From: DASZBR01 sp035943935
GTDB lineage: Bacteria > Pseudomonadota > Gammaproteobacteria > DASZBR01
Length of the DNA stretch: 64,000 bases
Reading direction: 5' to 3'
Assembly (NCBI GenBank): GCA_035943935.1
Contig: DASZBR010000017.1
Location: 62,001-126,000 of the forward strand
Below are positions 9,017-18,301 of the stretch, piece by piece (positions within the stretch are counted from its first letter, which is position 1; each line of letters starts with the position of its first letter). The position numbers and the translations under genes are program-made. Under the pieces are notes generated by a model that saw nothing but the letters and a program-made list of their open reading frames with translations, made no database searches and had not been told where the DNA came from.

Positions 9017-10282
9017 ATGGTAAACAGTACTGCAAAAAGTGGTAATTGGCAGAAAAAAAGAATCCTGGATTCAAAAGGATTTCAAAATATTGCCTTCGAT
9101 GAGGTTAATGAGCTTTTAATACGTGAGAGAGCTGGAAGAAAATTATTTCTTACAAGCGGCGAAGTGTTAATCGATTTTATTTCTTGTTCATATCTTGGTT
9201 TGGATCTCGATAAGCGGGTCATTGAAGCATCCTCAAATAATATCTATAAATGTGGTGTTACTTTTCCTGCGGCTAGAACAAGAGCAGTCGTGGAAAGTTT
9301 TGGGGTTTTAGAAACGTTACTAAACAAAATATTCTGTGATTCGTTTTCCACCATATTTTCTTCGTTACATCTCGCTCATCTTGGTTTTATACCGATGCTG
9401 GGTTCCGGTGAGTTGCCATCTTTTCCAATCAATAGTAATGGCCCCGTTTTTATTGTTGATAAAAATGCGCACGCATCAATCCAAATAAATCGAGCATTAA
9501 TGATGCAGTTCGGAACAGTAGAAATAATAAATCTAGTGGAAACTCACGCACTGGAGGTTTTGCTAAAGAATTGTGTTGCTAACCAGCAAACTCCAATAAT
9601 GATTGCGGATAGTATTGGTTCAATGGGTGGTTCAGTTCCTGTTACCTTACTGTATTCATTGGTAGAAAAATACGATGGATATTTATATTTAGACGATGCT
9701 CATGGTACATCGGTTTTTGGAAGGTATGGTTGTGGTTATGTTCTTGAATGTTTAGATCATTTTTTTCCTAAAAGGTTGATACTTGCTTCATCGTTATCAA
9801 AAGCTTTTGGTGGAGTTGCGGGTGTGATTGCGTTACCTACACATGCAGATTCAAAAATGATAAAAAGATATTCTCAAACATATATTTTTGGTGGGCCACC
9901 TCCGTTATCTATAATTGATTCGGCGATTGCTTCGGCAAGAATCCATTTGACTGAAGAAATTCGGCAACTTCAAGATAAGCTTTGGGATAACGTAAAATAT
10001 TTTGATGAGGTTTTTGGAAGCAGAGCGATAAATTATGGAGTTAAATCACCCATCAGAGGGATTTTAATAGGTGATGAGTTTAAGACTATCAAAGCAGCAA
10101 AAATACTCCAAAGAGAAGGTTTTGCTTTAACCACTGCGATGTATCCAACAGTCGAGAAGGGTAAGGGCATGTTAAGGGTTGCGCTATCTGCGTTACATAC
10201 AAAGGAAGATATAGATAGATTTTGTGCGTTTTCAGAAAGTTCTGTCATAAAATATCCAAAGTCGTACGAAAACACGATATAA
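9017..10282 (+). CDS. Alpha-oxoamine synthase family PLP enzyme (AONS/CqsA/LqsA-like)
   Basis: This is a PLP-dependent fold-type I enzyme of 421 residues. Family members condense an amino acid with an acyl-CoA; products range from biotin precursors (BioF) to alpha-hydroxyketone autoinducers (CqsA, LqsA). LDDAHGTSVFG carries the Asp226 and His229 cofactor contacts, and SSLSKAFGG carries the Schiff-base Lys262. The N-terminal DFISCSYLGL is the usual family motif. The region around 300 (GGPPPLSIID) is not standard BioF. No biotin genes are nearby; the next gene, 38 bases on, is a PAS histidine kinase. That context favours a signalling or secondary-metabolite role over biotin synthesis, but the substrate cannot be read from sequence. 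The Shine-Dalgarno is weak. Confidence 0.75.
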   Translation: MVNSTAKSGNWQKKRILDSKGFQNIAFDEVNELLIRERAGRKLFLTSGEVLIDFISCSYLGLDLDKRVIEASSNNIYKCGVTFPAARTRAVVESFGVLETLLNKIFCDSFSTIFSSLHLAHLGFIPMLGSGELPSFPINSNGPVFIVDKNAHASIQINRALMMQFGTVEIINLVETHALEVLLKNCVANQQTPIMIADSIGSMGGSVPVTLLYSLVEKYDGYLYLDDAHGTSVFGRYGCGYVLECLDHFFPKRLILASSLSKAFGGVAGVIALPTHADSKMIKRYSQTYIFGGPPPLSIIDSAIASARIHLTEEIRQLQDKLWDNVKYFDEVFGSRAINYGVKSPIRGILIGDEFKTIKAAKILQREGFALTTAMYPTVEKGKGMLRVALSALHTKEDIDRFCAFSESSVIKYPKSYENTI

Positions 10283-10320
10283 TCTAAATTCTATGCCATC
10301 GTTTTTTTATAGGATATTTT

Positions 10321-11535
10321 ATGAACACAAACCAAATTAATGATAAACATCAAGGTAAATTTTTTGATATAGGCAAGTTAGTTTCCTCGATGCCTGAGTG
10401 TGTGTACTGGAAAGATACAAATGGAACGTACATGGGTTGTAACGATTTTATGCTGCATTTAGCAGGATTTAAATCACAGAATGAAATAATCGGAAAAAAC
10501 GATCGTGATATCGGAAAGATGTTGGGATGGGCCGATGATGTTGTAGATGGAATTGTTACAGTCGATAAAGAAGTATTATCTAGTGGTGTTCCTAAACTTA
10601 ATATTGAAGAACCTCCGCTTATTATGGCGGATGGAAATGTTGCATTTCAGAGAACAAGTAAAGTTCCCCTAAAAGATGATAAGGGAAATGTTGTTGGACT
10701 TATTGGTATTTCTATAGACATCACCGAACTCAAAAACTCTCAAGAACGCGAAAAACTTGCAGCAATCCGCATCGCTCAAGAAAAAGCACAAACCGAAGCA
10801 GAAAAAGAACTCCGCCAAGCGGTCATGATTTTAGCGGGAAGTATTGCACATGATTTACGCACACCCATTTCTGTTATAAATCTAGAAGGACATTCGCTTC
10901 AGCGATCGTTAAATTATTTATTAAAAATGTATCGCGATAGCGGCGATGATAAATTTTCGGATTCACAATTAAGTGATTTAGAAAAAGCAGGTGATGAACT
11001 TCGCAAAATTGCAATGCAAATGCATGACTATGTCGAAGTGACATTGAAAACATTAAGTCGCGGATTAAAAGGCGGGTTAACACAGGAAGATCTCGTCGAA
11101 TGTTCGATGTGGCATTGTATTCATAATACGCTCCTGCGATATCCTTTCTCGGAAGAACAAAAAAAATTAGTCGAATGGGATCAGGCGGATTTTAAATTTA
11201 TGGGAAATGAATTGCTGACCGTAAGAATATTTTCTAATTTGATCACGAATTCATTACAGCAAATCGAAAAAAATAAAACGGGCAAGATTTTTATCAGTAC
11301 TGAAAAAGCGGATTCTGGAAATATTATTCGATTTAAAGACACCGCTGGTGGCGCATCACCCGAAATCGTTAATCATCTCTTCGATGGCTACAAAACCACA
11401 AAAGAAAAGGGTACTGGAATTGGTTTAGCGTTCTGTAAAATGACGTTGGATAGCTTCGGTGGATCAATTAATTGTCACTCTGTCGAAGGTGATTACATAG
11501 AATTTGTATTAAATTTCCCCGGAATTTCCTTGTAA
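10321..11535 (+). CDS. Soluble PAS-domain sensor histidine kinase
   Basis: This 404-residue kinase has no membrane segment. A PAS domain (about residues 15-135; CVYWKDTNGTYMGCND) of the kind common in Legionella sensors leads through a short coiled coil to a HisKA domain with phospho-acceptor His177 in IAHDLRTP. A HATPase domain follows, with an N-box near NLITNSLQQ and a G-box near GTGIGLAFC. No receiver domain or response-regulator gene is adjacent, so its partner lies elsewhere. AGGA precedes the ATG. It sits 38 bases after the oxoamine synthase gene and may be co-transcribed with it. It may sense an intracellular ligand or signal; the ligand is unknown. Confidence 0.88.
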   Translation: MNTNQINDKHQGKFFDIGKLVSSMPECVYWKDTNGTYMGCNDFMLHLAGFKSQNEIIGKNDRDIGKMLGWADDVVDGIVTVDKEVLSSGVPKLNIEEPPLIMADGNVAFQRTSKVPLKDDKGNVVGLIGISIDITELKNSQEREKLAAIRIAQEKAQTEAEKELRQAVMILAGSIAHDLRTPISVINLEGHSLQRSLNYLLKMYRDSGDDKFSDSQLSDLEKAGDELRKIAMQMHDYVEVTLKTLSRGLKGGLTQEDLVECSMWHCIHNTLLRYPFSEEQKKLVEWDQADFKFMGNELLTVRIFSNLITNSLQQIEKNKTGKIFISTEKADSGNIIRFKDTAGGASPEIVNHLFDGYKTTKEKGTGIGLAFCKMTLDSFGGSINCHSVEGDYIEFVLNFPGISL

Positions 11536-11559
11536 TAGCCTGCCTACATCCGTTACAAT
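11530..11559 (+). promoter_or_regulatory. Predicted sigma-70 promoter of the initiator tRNA
   Basis: TTGTAA (11530-11535) and TACAAT (11554-11559) are 18 bases apart. The -10 ends 12 bases before the tRNA 5' end, as expected for a tRNA promoter. The -35 overlaps the stop codon of the histidine kinase gene. Confidence 0.55.
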
Positions 11560-11571
11560 TGCCGCCAATGA

Positions 11572-11648
<77 letters not shown>

Positions 11649-11667
11649 AAATTAATGTGAATGATGG

Positions 11668-11690
11668 AAACCCCTTTAAGGGGTTTTTTA
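11668..11690 (+). terminator. Rho-independent terminator after tRNA-fMet
   Basis: AAACCCC pairs with GGGGTTT across a TTTAA loop and runs into a T-rich tract. It lies between the tRNA and rimP and could end the tRNA transcript while allowing some read-through. Confidence 0.7.
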
Positions 11691-11704
11691 TTGGCTAAAT
11701 TTTT

Positions 11705-12181
11705 ATGCGAAACGTCACACCAGCAGCATTGGAAGCGATACTGATTCCCGCATTAGCGGCGGTTGGCTATACGTTTTGGGGCTGTCAGGTGGAGTTTTCA
11801 AAGCGTCCCGTGTTACGAATTTTTATGGATAAAACGGGTGGAGTGACTGTCGATGACTGTACTCACGCAAGCCATCATATTAAAGCTGTTTTAGCCGTAG
11901 AAGCAAAAGGGCTCGATGACTATATATTAGAAGTATCGTCGCCCGGGATGGATAGACAATTGTTCAAGCTTGAGCACTATGAACAGTGCCAAGGGAGTGA
12001 AATCAAGTTGCGTTTGAGAAGGCCGCTGGAAAATCAGCGTAATTTTCAAGGGAAAATTGAAAAAATTGAGAACAATGCGGTTATACTCCACACCGAAAAG
12101 GGTCTCATTGGTGTAGAATTTGAGAATATAGAGCGCGCCCAAGTGGTGCCAGAAATGAAAATTGAGGGCAAAAAACGATGA
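11705..12181 (+). CDS. rimP: Ribosome maturation factor RimP
   Basis: RimP assists late assembly of the 30S subunit. The 158-residue protein has the YILEVSSPGMDR-type family motif near residue 80 and the two-domain alpha/beta plus SH3-like layout. It is the first gene of rimP-nusA-infB-rbfA; its stop codon overlaps the nusA ATG (ATGA), so translation is probably coupled. Confidence 0.93.
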   Translation: MRNVTPAALEAILIPALAAVGYTFWGCQVEFSKRPVLRIFMDKTGGVTVDDCTHASHHIKAVLAVEAKGLDDYILEVSSPGMDRQLFKLEHYEQCQGSEIKLRLRRPLENQRNFQGKIEKIENNAVILHTEKGLIGVEFENIERAQVVPEMKIEGKKR

Positions 12182-13686
12182 GTAAAGACACGTTGTTGCT
12201 TGTCGACGCACTGTCGAACGTAAAGGGGTTAGCTCCCGAAGTGGTTTTTGATGCGGCTGAACAAGGCATCAGGGAAGCTATCGTCACGACTTTTCGTAAG
12301 ATGCATGGCACGGATTTAGATCTCAAAGTAAAAATAGACCGCGTGAGCGGTGACTATGTTATTTCTCGTCACTGGAAAGTGGTTGAAGATGGTCAAGTCG
12401 TTAATCCGGCCACAGAAATTGCACTGTCTGATGCACAGAAGAAAAATGCTAACGTCGAAGCGGGTGCAGAATTAAACGAACCGATGGAATCCATTGAGTT
12501 CGGTCGTATTACCTCGCGCACGGCAAAACAATACATCATGAAGAAAATCCGCGAAGCGGAAATGACTCAAATCGTGGATTCTTATAGGCAGCGCGTGGGT
12601 GAATTAATGTCCGGCGTTGTTCAACGTGTCGCTCGCGAATTCGTCACGGTAGATTTAGGCAATAATGTAGAGGGAATATTTTTACGCGAAGAAATGTTAC
12701 CGCGCGAAGCTGTGCGTGCCGGTGATAGATTGCGTGGCTATTTATACGAAGTGCGATCCGATGGTCGTAGTACGCAATTATTATTGTCCCGTAATCGTCC
12801 TGAAATGTTAGTGGAATTATTTAAAATAGAAGTGCCGGAAATCGCAGAACAATTAATTCAAGTGAAAAGCTCTGCGCGCGATCCGGGCGTACGTGCAAAA
12901 ATTGCGGTTAAAACAAACGATGGCAGAATTGATCCGATTGGTGCGTGTGTCGGTATGCGTGGTTCACGTGTACAAGCGGTGTCGAGCGAATTAGGTGGTG
13001 AGCGTATTGATATTGTGTTGTGGGATGATAATCCAGCGCAAATGGTCATTAATGCAATGGCACCTGCAGAAGTTGCCTCCATTGTTGTTGATGAAGAGTC
13101 ACACTCTATTGATGTTGCGGTAGATGAAGATCAATTGTCTTTAGCGATTGGCAAAAATGGGCAGAACGTAAGATTGGCTAGCCAATTAACGGGTTGGACA
13201 TTGAATGTCATGAGCAAAGCGCAAGCTGAAGAAAAACATCAATTAGAAGCACAAAAAGTGATTCAATTATTCGTCGATGAATTGGGTGTTGATGAAGATC
13301 TTGGTAAGATATTAGTCGACCAAGGATTTACAACAGTCGAAGAAGTCGCGTATGTTGCACCTGAAGAATTATTAGCTATTGAAGGATTCGATGAAGAAAT
13401 TGTAGAAGCTTTACGAAGTCGTGCGAAAGATATTTTATTAACCAAAGCGATTGCAAGTGAGGAGCGCTTAGTGGAAGGTGAACCAGCAGCAGATTTATTG
13501 GAACTTGAGGGGATGACGCAAGCGTTGGCAAATGAATTAGCGCGCAAAGGTATCGTGACGCGTGAAGATTTGGCTGAGCAAGGTGTTGCGGATCTATTGG
13601 ATGTGGTTGAAAATTTAGAAGCATCGAAAGCGGCTGAATTAATTATGCTTGCGCGTGCACCGTGGTTTGCCGATGAAAAGAAGTAG
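12178..13686 (+). CDS. nusA: Transcription termination/antitermination factor NusA
   Basis: NusA binds RNA polymerase and nascent RNA and controls pausing, termination and antitermination. Its 502 residues cover the N-terminal polymerase-binding domain, S1 domain (about 135-200), two KH domains (IGACVGMRGSRV and LAIGKNGQNVRLA) and two C-terminal acidic repeats of the gammaproteobacterial form. It overlaps rimP and is followed after 26 bases by infB. Confidence 0.97.
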   Translation: MSKDTLLLVDALSNVKGLAPEVVFDAAEQGIREAIVTTFRKMHGTDLDLKVKIDRVSGDYVISRHWKVVEDGQVVNPATEIALSDAQKKNANVEAGAELNEPMESIEFGRITSRTAKQYIMKKIREAEMTQIVDSYRQRVGELMSGVVQRVAREFVTVDLGNNVEGIFLREEMLPREAVRAGDRLRGYLYEVRSDGRSTQLLLSRNRPEMLVELFKIEVPEIAEQLIQVKSSARDPGVRAKIAVKTNDGRIDPIGACVGMRGSRVQAVSSELGGERIDIVLWDDNPAQMVINAMAPAEVASIVVDEESHSIDVAVDEDQLSLAIGKNGQNVRLASQLTGWTLNVMSKAQAEEKHQLEAQKVIQLFVDELGVDEDLGKILVDQGFTTVEEVAYVAPEELLAIEGFDEEIVEALRSRAKDILLTKAIASEERLVEGEPAADLLELEGMTQALANELARKGIVTREDLAEQGVADLLDVVENLEASKAAELIMLARAPWFADEKK

Positions 13687-13712
13687 TCGGTCGAAATGAG
13701 AGGGTTTGAGCA

Positions 13713-16196
13713 ATGGCGGAAGTGGCTATCAAGAAAAATGTGGGTGTCACTGTCGACGATCTGTGTAAGATGGTCGGCGTTTCCGCGTCCAAATTGCTCG
13801 AGCAATTAAAAGAAGCGGGTGTTAGCGATGTTTCTTCTGCAGATACACGGTTAACCGAAGAGCAAAAGTTAAAATTACTCAGTTATTTACAACGTCACCG
13901 TGGTGCTGAAAAAGAAACCACATTATCGACGTCCAAAAAAATTACCCTCAAACGTAAAAGTAGTGTCACCGAAATTAAAGTTTCCGGTGGAACAGGACGA
14001 TCAAAAACCGTCAGCGTAGAAGTGCGTAAAAAGCGGCCTATTATTAAGAAAATAGAAGAAGTTGAAGTTTCTCCTGTTGCTGAAATCATTGAGGTAAAAC
14101 CAGAACCCGTTGTCGAGATTAAAGAAACGAAAGAAATAAAAGAAGTAAACGAAACCAAAAAACCAGAAGTACATAAACCGTCAAGCAGTAATAAAGCCGC
14201 GCCTAAAAAAGTCGAAGAATCTCAACAACATCGTGCGACACGAGAAATCAAAGAAAAAGAAGAAGTGAAGAAAGCCACAAAATTACGCGAAGAAAAAGAA
14301 AAATATCGTCATCGTCCTGAATTTTATTTGGGCGGTGGTGCTGAGGAAGAAGAAAATCTCAGCGGTCGTCCGCGCAGACGTTCTCATCGTCATCGTCGTT
14401 ACGAAGCGCAAAAAGCACCCGAAAAAGTCATGGGTCCGATTATTCGCGAAGTGTCTATTCCCGAAACGATTACGGTTTCAGAATTAGCGTCAAAAATGGC
14501 AGTTAAATCCGCTGAATTAATTAAATCCATGATGAACATGGGATTACTCGCGACCATCAATCAAGTTTTAGATCAAGATACGGCAACGTTAGTGGTTGAA
14601 GAAATGGGCCACACGCCGAAACGATTAAATGCAAATGCATTGGAAGAGGCGTTAGTTGCAGAACGTACGACAACGGCAGAATTATTACCACGTCCTCCTG
14701 TTGTAACCATTATGGGACATGTTGATCACGGTAAGACGTCTTTATTAGATTACATTCGTCGAACGCGAGTCACTCAAGGTGAAGCGGGTGGAATTACACA
14801 GCATATCGGCGCTTATCATGTCGAAACACCAAAAGGGGTCATTACTTTCTTGGATACTCCCGGACACGCAGCATTTACAGCGATGCGTGCACGTGGTGCA
14901 AAATCAACGGATATTGTTGTTCTTGTGGTTGCAGCAGATGACGGCGTGATGCCACAAACGATTGAAGCGATTCAGCACGCCAAAGCAGCAAATGTTCCTA
15001 TCGTTGTTGCGGTGAATAAAATGGATAAATCGGGCGTTGATCCAGAACGTGTACGCATGGAATTATCACAACATAATGTGATTTCCGAAGCGTGGGGTGG
15101 TGATACGCAATTTGTGCCTATTTCTGCTAAAACCGGTCAGGGTATTGATGAGTTATTAGATTCACTCTTAATTCAAGCAGAATTATTAGAATTAAAAGCG
15201 GTTGTGAATGCTCCCGCCAAAGGTGTGGTCATTGAATCTCGCATGGACAAAGGTCGTGGTGCAGTCGCGACGGTTCTTGTTCAAACCGGTACGTTAAAGA
15301 TTGGCGATATATTATTAGCCGGTCTTCAATATGGCCGTGTGAAAAAAATGAACGATGAAAATGGGCATCATGTTGAATCAGCAGGGCCATCAATACCCGT
15401 TGAAGTATTAGGTTTAGCCGATGCGCCGGTTGCTGGTGATGATGCGGTTGTTGTGAGCGATGAGCGAAAAGCACGTGAAATTGCATTATTCCGTCAAGGT
15501 AAATTCCGTGATGTTCGATTAGCAAAACAATCACATACACTGGAAGATATGTTTTCACGCATTACCGAAGGCCAAACACAAACGCGCATATTAAACGTTG
15601 TGATTAAAGCAGACGTACAAGGTTCTGCAGAAGCGATTACTGACGCATTAATTAAATTGTCGACGGATGAAGTCAAAGTAAAAATTATTGCGAGCGGCGT
15701 GGGTGGAATTACAGAATCGGATTCAAATTTGGCCATCGCGTCTAAAGCCATTATTTTTGGATTCAATGTTCGTGCTGATGCGGGTTCGCGTAAATTAATT
15801 GAACGTGAAGGTGTCGTATTACATTATCACAATATTATTTATGACATTATTAACGAAGTAAAAGGTTTATTAAGCGGCATGTTGTCGCCAGAAATTAGAG
15901 AGACCATTGTTGGTTTAGCCGAAGTGCGCGATGTATTCCGTTCGCCGAAATTCGGATCGGTTGCCGGTTGTATGGTGATGGAAGGATTGGTGAAACGTAA
16001 CTTCCCGATTCGTGTATTACGCAATAACGTCGTTATTTTTGAAGGTCAATTAGAATCTCTGCGTCGATTTAAAGATGATGCCAGTGAAGTGCGTCAAGGT
16101 ATGGAATGCGGTATTGGTGTAAAAGATTACAACGATATTCATCCTGGCGATCAAATCGAAGTCTTTGAAACCAAGAAAGTGGCGCGGACGTTATAG
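13713..16196 (+). CDS. infB: Translation initiation factor IF-2
   Basis: IF-2 is the GTPase that places initiator tRNA on the 30S subunit. Its 827 residues start with an IF2-N domain and a charged Lys/Glu-rich linker (about 60-240). The G-domain follows, with GHVDHGKT (335-342), DTPGHAAF and NKMD, then domains II-IV. Length and order fit gammaproteobacterial IF-2. Upstream GAGGG serves as Shine-Dalgarno. The rbfA ATG follows two bases after the stop. Confidence 0.98.
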   Translation: MAEVAIKKNVGVTVDDLCKMVGVSASKLLEQLKEAGVSDVSSADTRLTEEQKLKLLSYLQRHRGAEKETTLSTSKKITLKRKSSVTEIKVSGGTGRSKTVSVEVRKKRPIIKKIEEVEVSPVAEIIEVKPEPVVEIKETKEIKEVNETKKPEVHKPSSSNKAAPKKVEESQQHRATREIKEKEEVKKATKLREEKEKYRHRPEFYLGGGAEEEENLSGRPRRRSHRHRRYEAQKAPEKVMGPIIREVSIPETITVSELASKMAVKSAELIKSMMNMGLLATINQVLDQDTATLVVEEMGHTPKRLNANALEEALVAERTTTAELLPRPPVVTIMGHVDHGKTSLLDYIRRTRVTQGEAGGITQHIGAYHVETPKGVITFLDTPGHAAFTAMRARGAKSTDIVVLVVAADDGVMPQTIEAIQHAKAANVPIVVAVNKMDKSGVDPERVRMELSQHNVISEAWGGDTQFVPISAKTGQGIDELLDSLLIQAELLELKAVVNAPAKGVVIESRMDKGRGAVATVLVQTGTLKIGDILLAGLQYGRVKKMNDENGHHVESAGPSIPVEVLGLADAPVAGDDAVVVSDERKAREIALFRQGKFRDVRLAKQSHTLEDMFSRITEGQTQTRILNVVIKADVQGSAEAITDALIKLSTDEVKVKIIASGVGGITESDSNLAIASKAIIFGFNVRADAGSRKLIEREGVVLHYHNIIYDIINEVKGLLSGMLSPEIRETIVGLAEVRDVFRSPKFGSVAGCMVMEGLVKRNFPIRVLRNNVVIFEGQLESLRRFKDDASEVRQGMECGIGVKDYNDIHPGDQIEVFETKKVARTL

Positions 16197-16198
16197 TC

Positions 16199-16546
16199 AT
16201 GCCAACTAAATCCAGGCCTTCATTTCGTTTGGCTCGTGTCGCCGAACTTATTCAGCGTGAAATCGGCAATCTTATCGTTAATGAAGTCGAAGATCCCCGA
16301 TTAAAAAAAGTCACACTTTCCCGTGTAAAAATGTCGCCAGATTTACGTCATGCGCGAATTTCTTTTACCGTATTGGATGAAAAAGATGCGCAGTATTCTG
16401 CTAAAGCATTAAATAAAGCGGCGAATTTTTTCCGTAAGCATATTGCGAAAGAGTTGGAGTTACGTGTCGTTCCTGAATTATTTTTTGTTTATGATGAAGC
16501 GTTACATGAAGCTGAAGATCTGGTGAATTTAATCAATAAATTATGA
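16199..16546 (+). CDS. rbfA: Ribosome-binding factor A
   Basis: RbfA binds helix 1 of 16S rRNA during 30S maturation. The 115-residue KH-like protein has the family N-terminus (RVAELIQREIGNLI) and the DPRL motif. It is the last gene of the translation operon here; truB and rpsO, which usually follow, are absent and msbA comes next after 22 bases. Confidence 0.93.
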   Translation: MPTKSRPSFRLARVAELIQREIGNLIVNEVEDPRLKKVTLSRVKMSPDLRHARISFTVLDEKDAQYSAKALNKAANFFRKHIAKELELRVVPELFFVYDEALHEAEDLVNLINKL

Positions 16547-16568
16547 TCCCCCAGGGAGGACCATTTTT

Positions 16569-18293
16569 ATGCAAGGCCGTGTCGTTTACAAACGCTTACT
16601 CACTTACTCAAGACAATATTGGCCACAATTTGTATTAGGAATTGCGGGTACGGTTATTTCTGCATTGCTGACCGCATCTTTCACCGGACTTATCAGACCT
16701 TTACTCGATCAAGGATTTATTGCGCATAACGCGCGATTTATTCGATGGTTGCCGCTCTTGTTAATTGGCGTGTTTGCGCTTCGAACGGCCGCGAGCTTTG
16801 TTTCAAATTATTATATGTCGTGGACCGGACGCACGGTTGTCACAAAATTTCGCCAAGATTTATTTGCGCATTATATGCGGTTACCTGCCAGTTATTTAGA
16901 CAACAATACCTCAGGACAATTACTCGCTAAATTAATTTACAACGTTGAACAAGTCTCCCAAGCCTGTACCAATGCAATTGTGACCGTCGTCCAAGAAACC
17001 TGTTTTATCGCAGGCTGTATTGTTGTTATGTTTTTGAATTCGTGGCGGTTGTCGTTAATCTTTTTTATCGTAGCGCCTATCATTGCCATTATTGCCCGAA
17101 AATCCGGCAAAAAAATGCGTCATTTGAGTCAAAATGTACAACAAAGCATGAGTGGTGTAACACAAATTGCAGAAGAAGGGTTAAGCGGGTATCGCGTGAT
17201 TCGTACGTTTGGTGCGGAAAGTTATGAAACAAAACGCTTTGATGCAATGGCTCTGAAAAATAGAGACCGCGAAATTAAAACGATTGTGACAAATACGTTA
17301 GCAACGACTTATGTGCAATTCGTGATAGCACTGTTAATTTCAGCGACGGTGTATTTGGCGACAGCGAAATTAACGCATATTACGGCGGGAACATTCGTAT
17401 CTATTATCGCTGCAATGTTGGCGATGTTAAAACCCATGAAAAATCTTACCAGTGTAAATAGCACTATCCAGAAGGGTATTGCGGGCGCAGACAGTATTTT
17501 CGCCGTATTAGATGAACCACCGGAACCGGATCACGGAACTACCATTCTTGCACGATCAAAAGGCGATGTGGTATTCGACAAAGTTGCGTTTACTTATCCC
17601 AACCATGAAAAAAGCGTTTTGAAAAATATTTCGTTTGAAATTAAACCGGGTCAAACCGTTGCGTTAGTCGGACGTTCGGGTAGTGGAAAAACAACGTTAG
17701 TGAGTTTATTGCCCCGATTCTATGATAATTATTCTGGGAATATTCTTATCGATGATTTTGATATTCGCAACGTAACGTTAAAATCATTACGTGAACAACT
17801 TGCGTTAGTGTCTCAAAATGTTGTTTTATTTAATGATACGGTAAGAAACAATATCTCCTATGGGCGATTAGATGGCGTAACAGAAGAAGAAATTATTCAC
17901 GCGGCCGAAGCATCTTATTCTATGGAATTTATTAAAGAATTGCCGAATGGTTTAGATACACTCGTCGGTGAAAATGGCGTGTTACTTTCTGGCGGCCAAC
18001 GTCAGCGTCTAGCTATTGCCAGAGCATTATTAAAAAATTCCCCCATATTAATTTTAGATGAAGCGACATCGTCACTGGATACCGAATCTGAACGCCATAT
18101 TCAAGATGCGTTAGAATCCTTGATGAAAACGCGTACGACATTAGTTGTCGCGCATCGCTTATCTACCATAGAAAACGCAGATAAAATTATGGTCATGGAT
18201 AGTGGTTCTATTGTTGAAATGGGCACCCATGAAGAATTATTAGCATTAAATGGTCATTATTCGCGTTTGCATCAGAAGCAGTTTAAAGACTGA
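16569..18293 (+). CDS. msbA: Lipid A export ABC transporter permease/ATPase
   Basis: MsbA flips lipid A-core across the inner membrane. The 574-residue half-transporter has about six membrane helices (20-300). The nucleotide-binding domain has GRSGSGKT (Lys374), the signature LSGGQRQR and Walker B LILDEATSSLD. CCCAGGGAGGACC upstream of the ATG gives a strong Shine-Dalgarno. In most gammaproteobacteria lpxK follows directly; here the next lpxK start is 18 kb downstream, with four eukaryote-like genes between. Confidence 0.92.
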   Translation: MQGRVVYKRLLTYSRQYWPQFVLGIAGTVISALLTASFTGLIRPLLDQGFIAHNARFIRWLPLLLIGVFALRTAASFVSNYYMSWTGRTVVTKFRQDLFAHYMRLPASYLDNNTSGQLLAKLIYNVEQVSQACTNAIVTVVQETCFIAGCIVVMFLNSWRLSLIFFIVAPIIAIIARKSGKKMRHLSQNVQQSMSGVTQIAEEGLSGYRVIRTFGAESYETKRFDAMALKNRDREIKTIVTNTLATTYVQFVIALLISATVYLATAKLTHITAGTFVSIIAAMLAMLKPMKNLTSVNSTIQKGIAGADSIFAVLDEPPEPDHGTTILARSKGDVVFDKVAFTYPNHEKSVLKNISFEIKPGQTVALVGRSGSGKTTLVSLLPRFYDNYSGNILIDDFDIRNVTLKSLREQLALVSQNVVLFNDTVRNNISYGRLDGVTEEEIIHAAEASYSMEFIKELPNGLDTLVGENGVLLSGGQRQRLAIARALLKNSPILILDEATSSLDTESERHIQDALESLMKTRTTLVVAHRLSTIENADKIMVMDSGSIVEMGTHEELLALNGHYSRLHQKQFKD

Positions 18294-18301
18294 GGCTATT
18301 C

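Noticed and set aside
13263..13805. Antisense open frame of 180 codons over nusA/infB
   Set aside because: It covers coding sequence of two well-identified genes and its Ser/Asn-rich translation is a shadow of their codon use.
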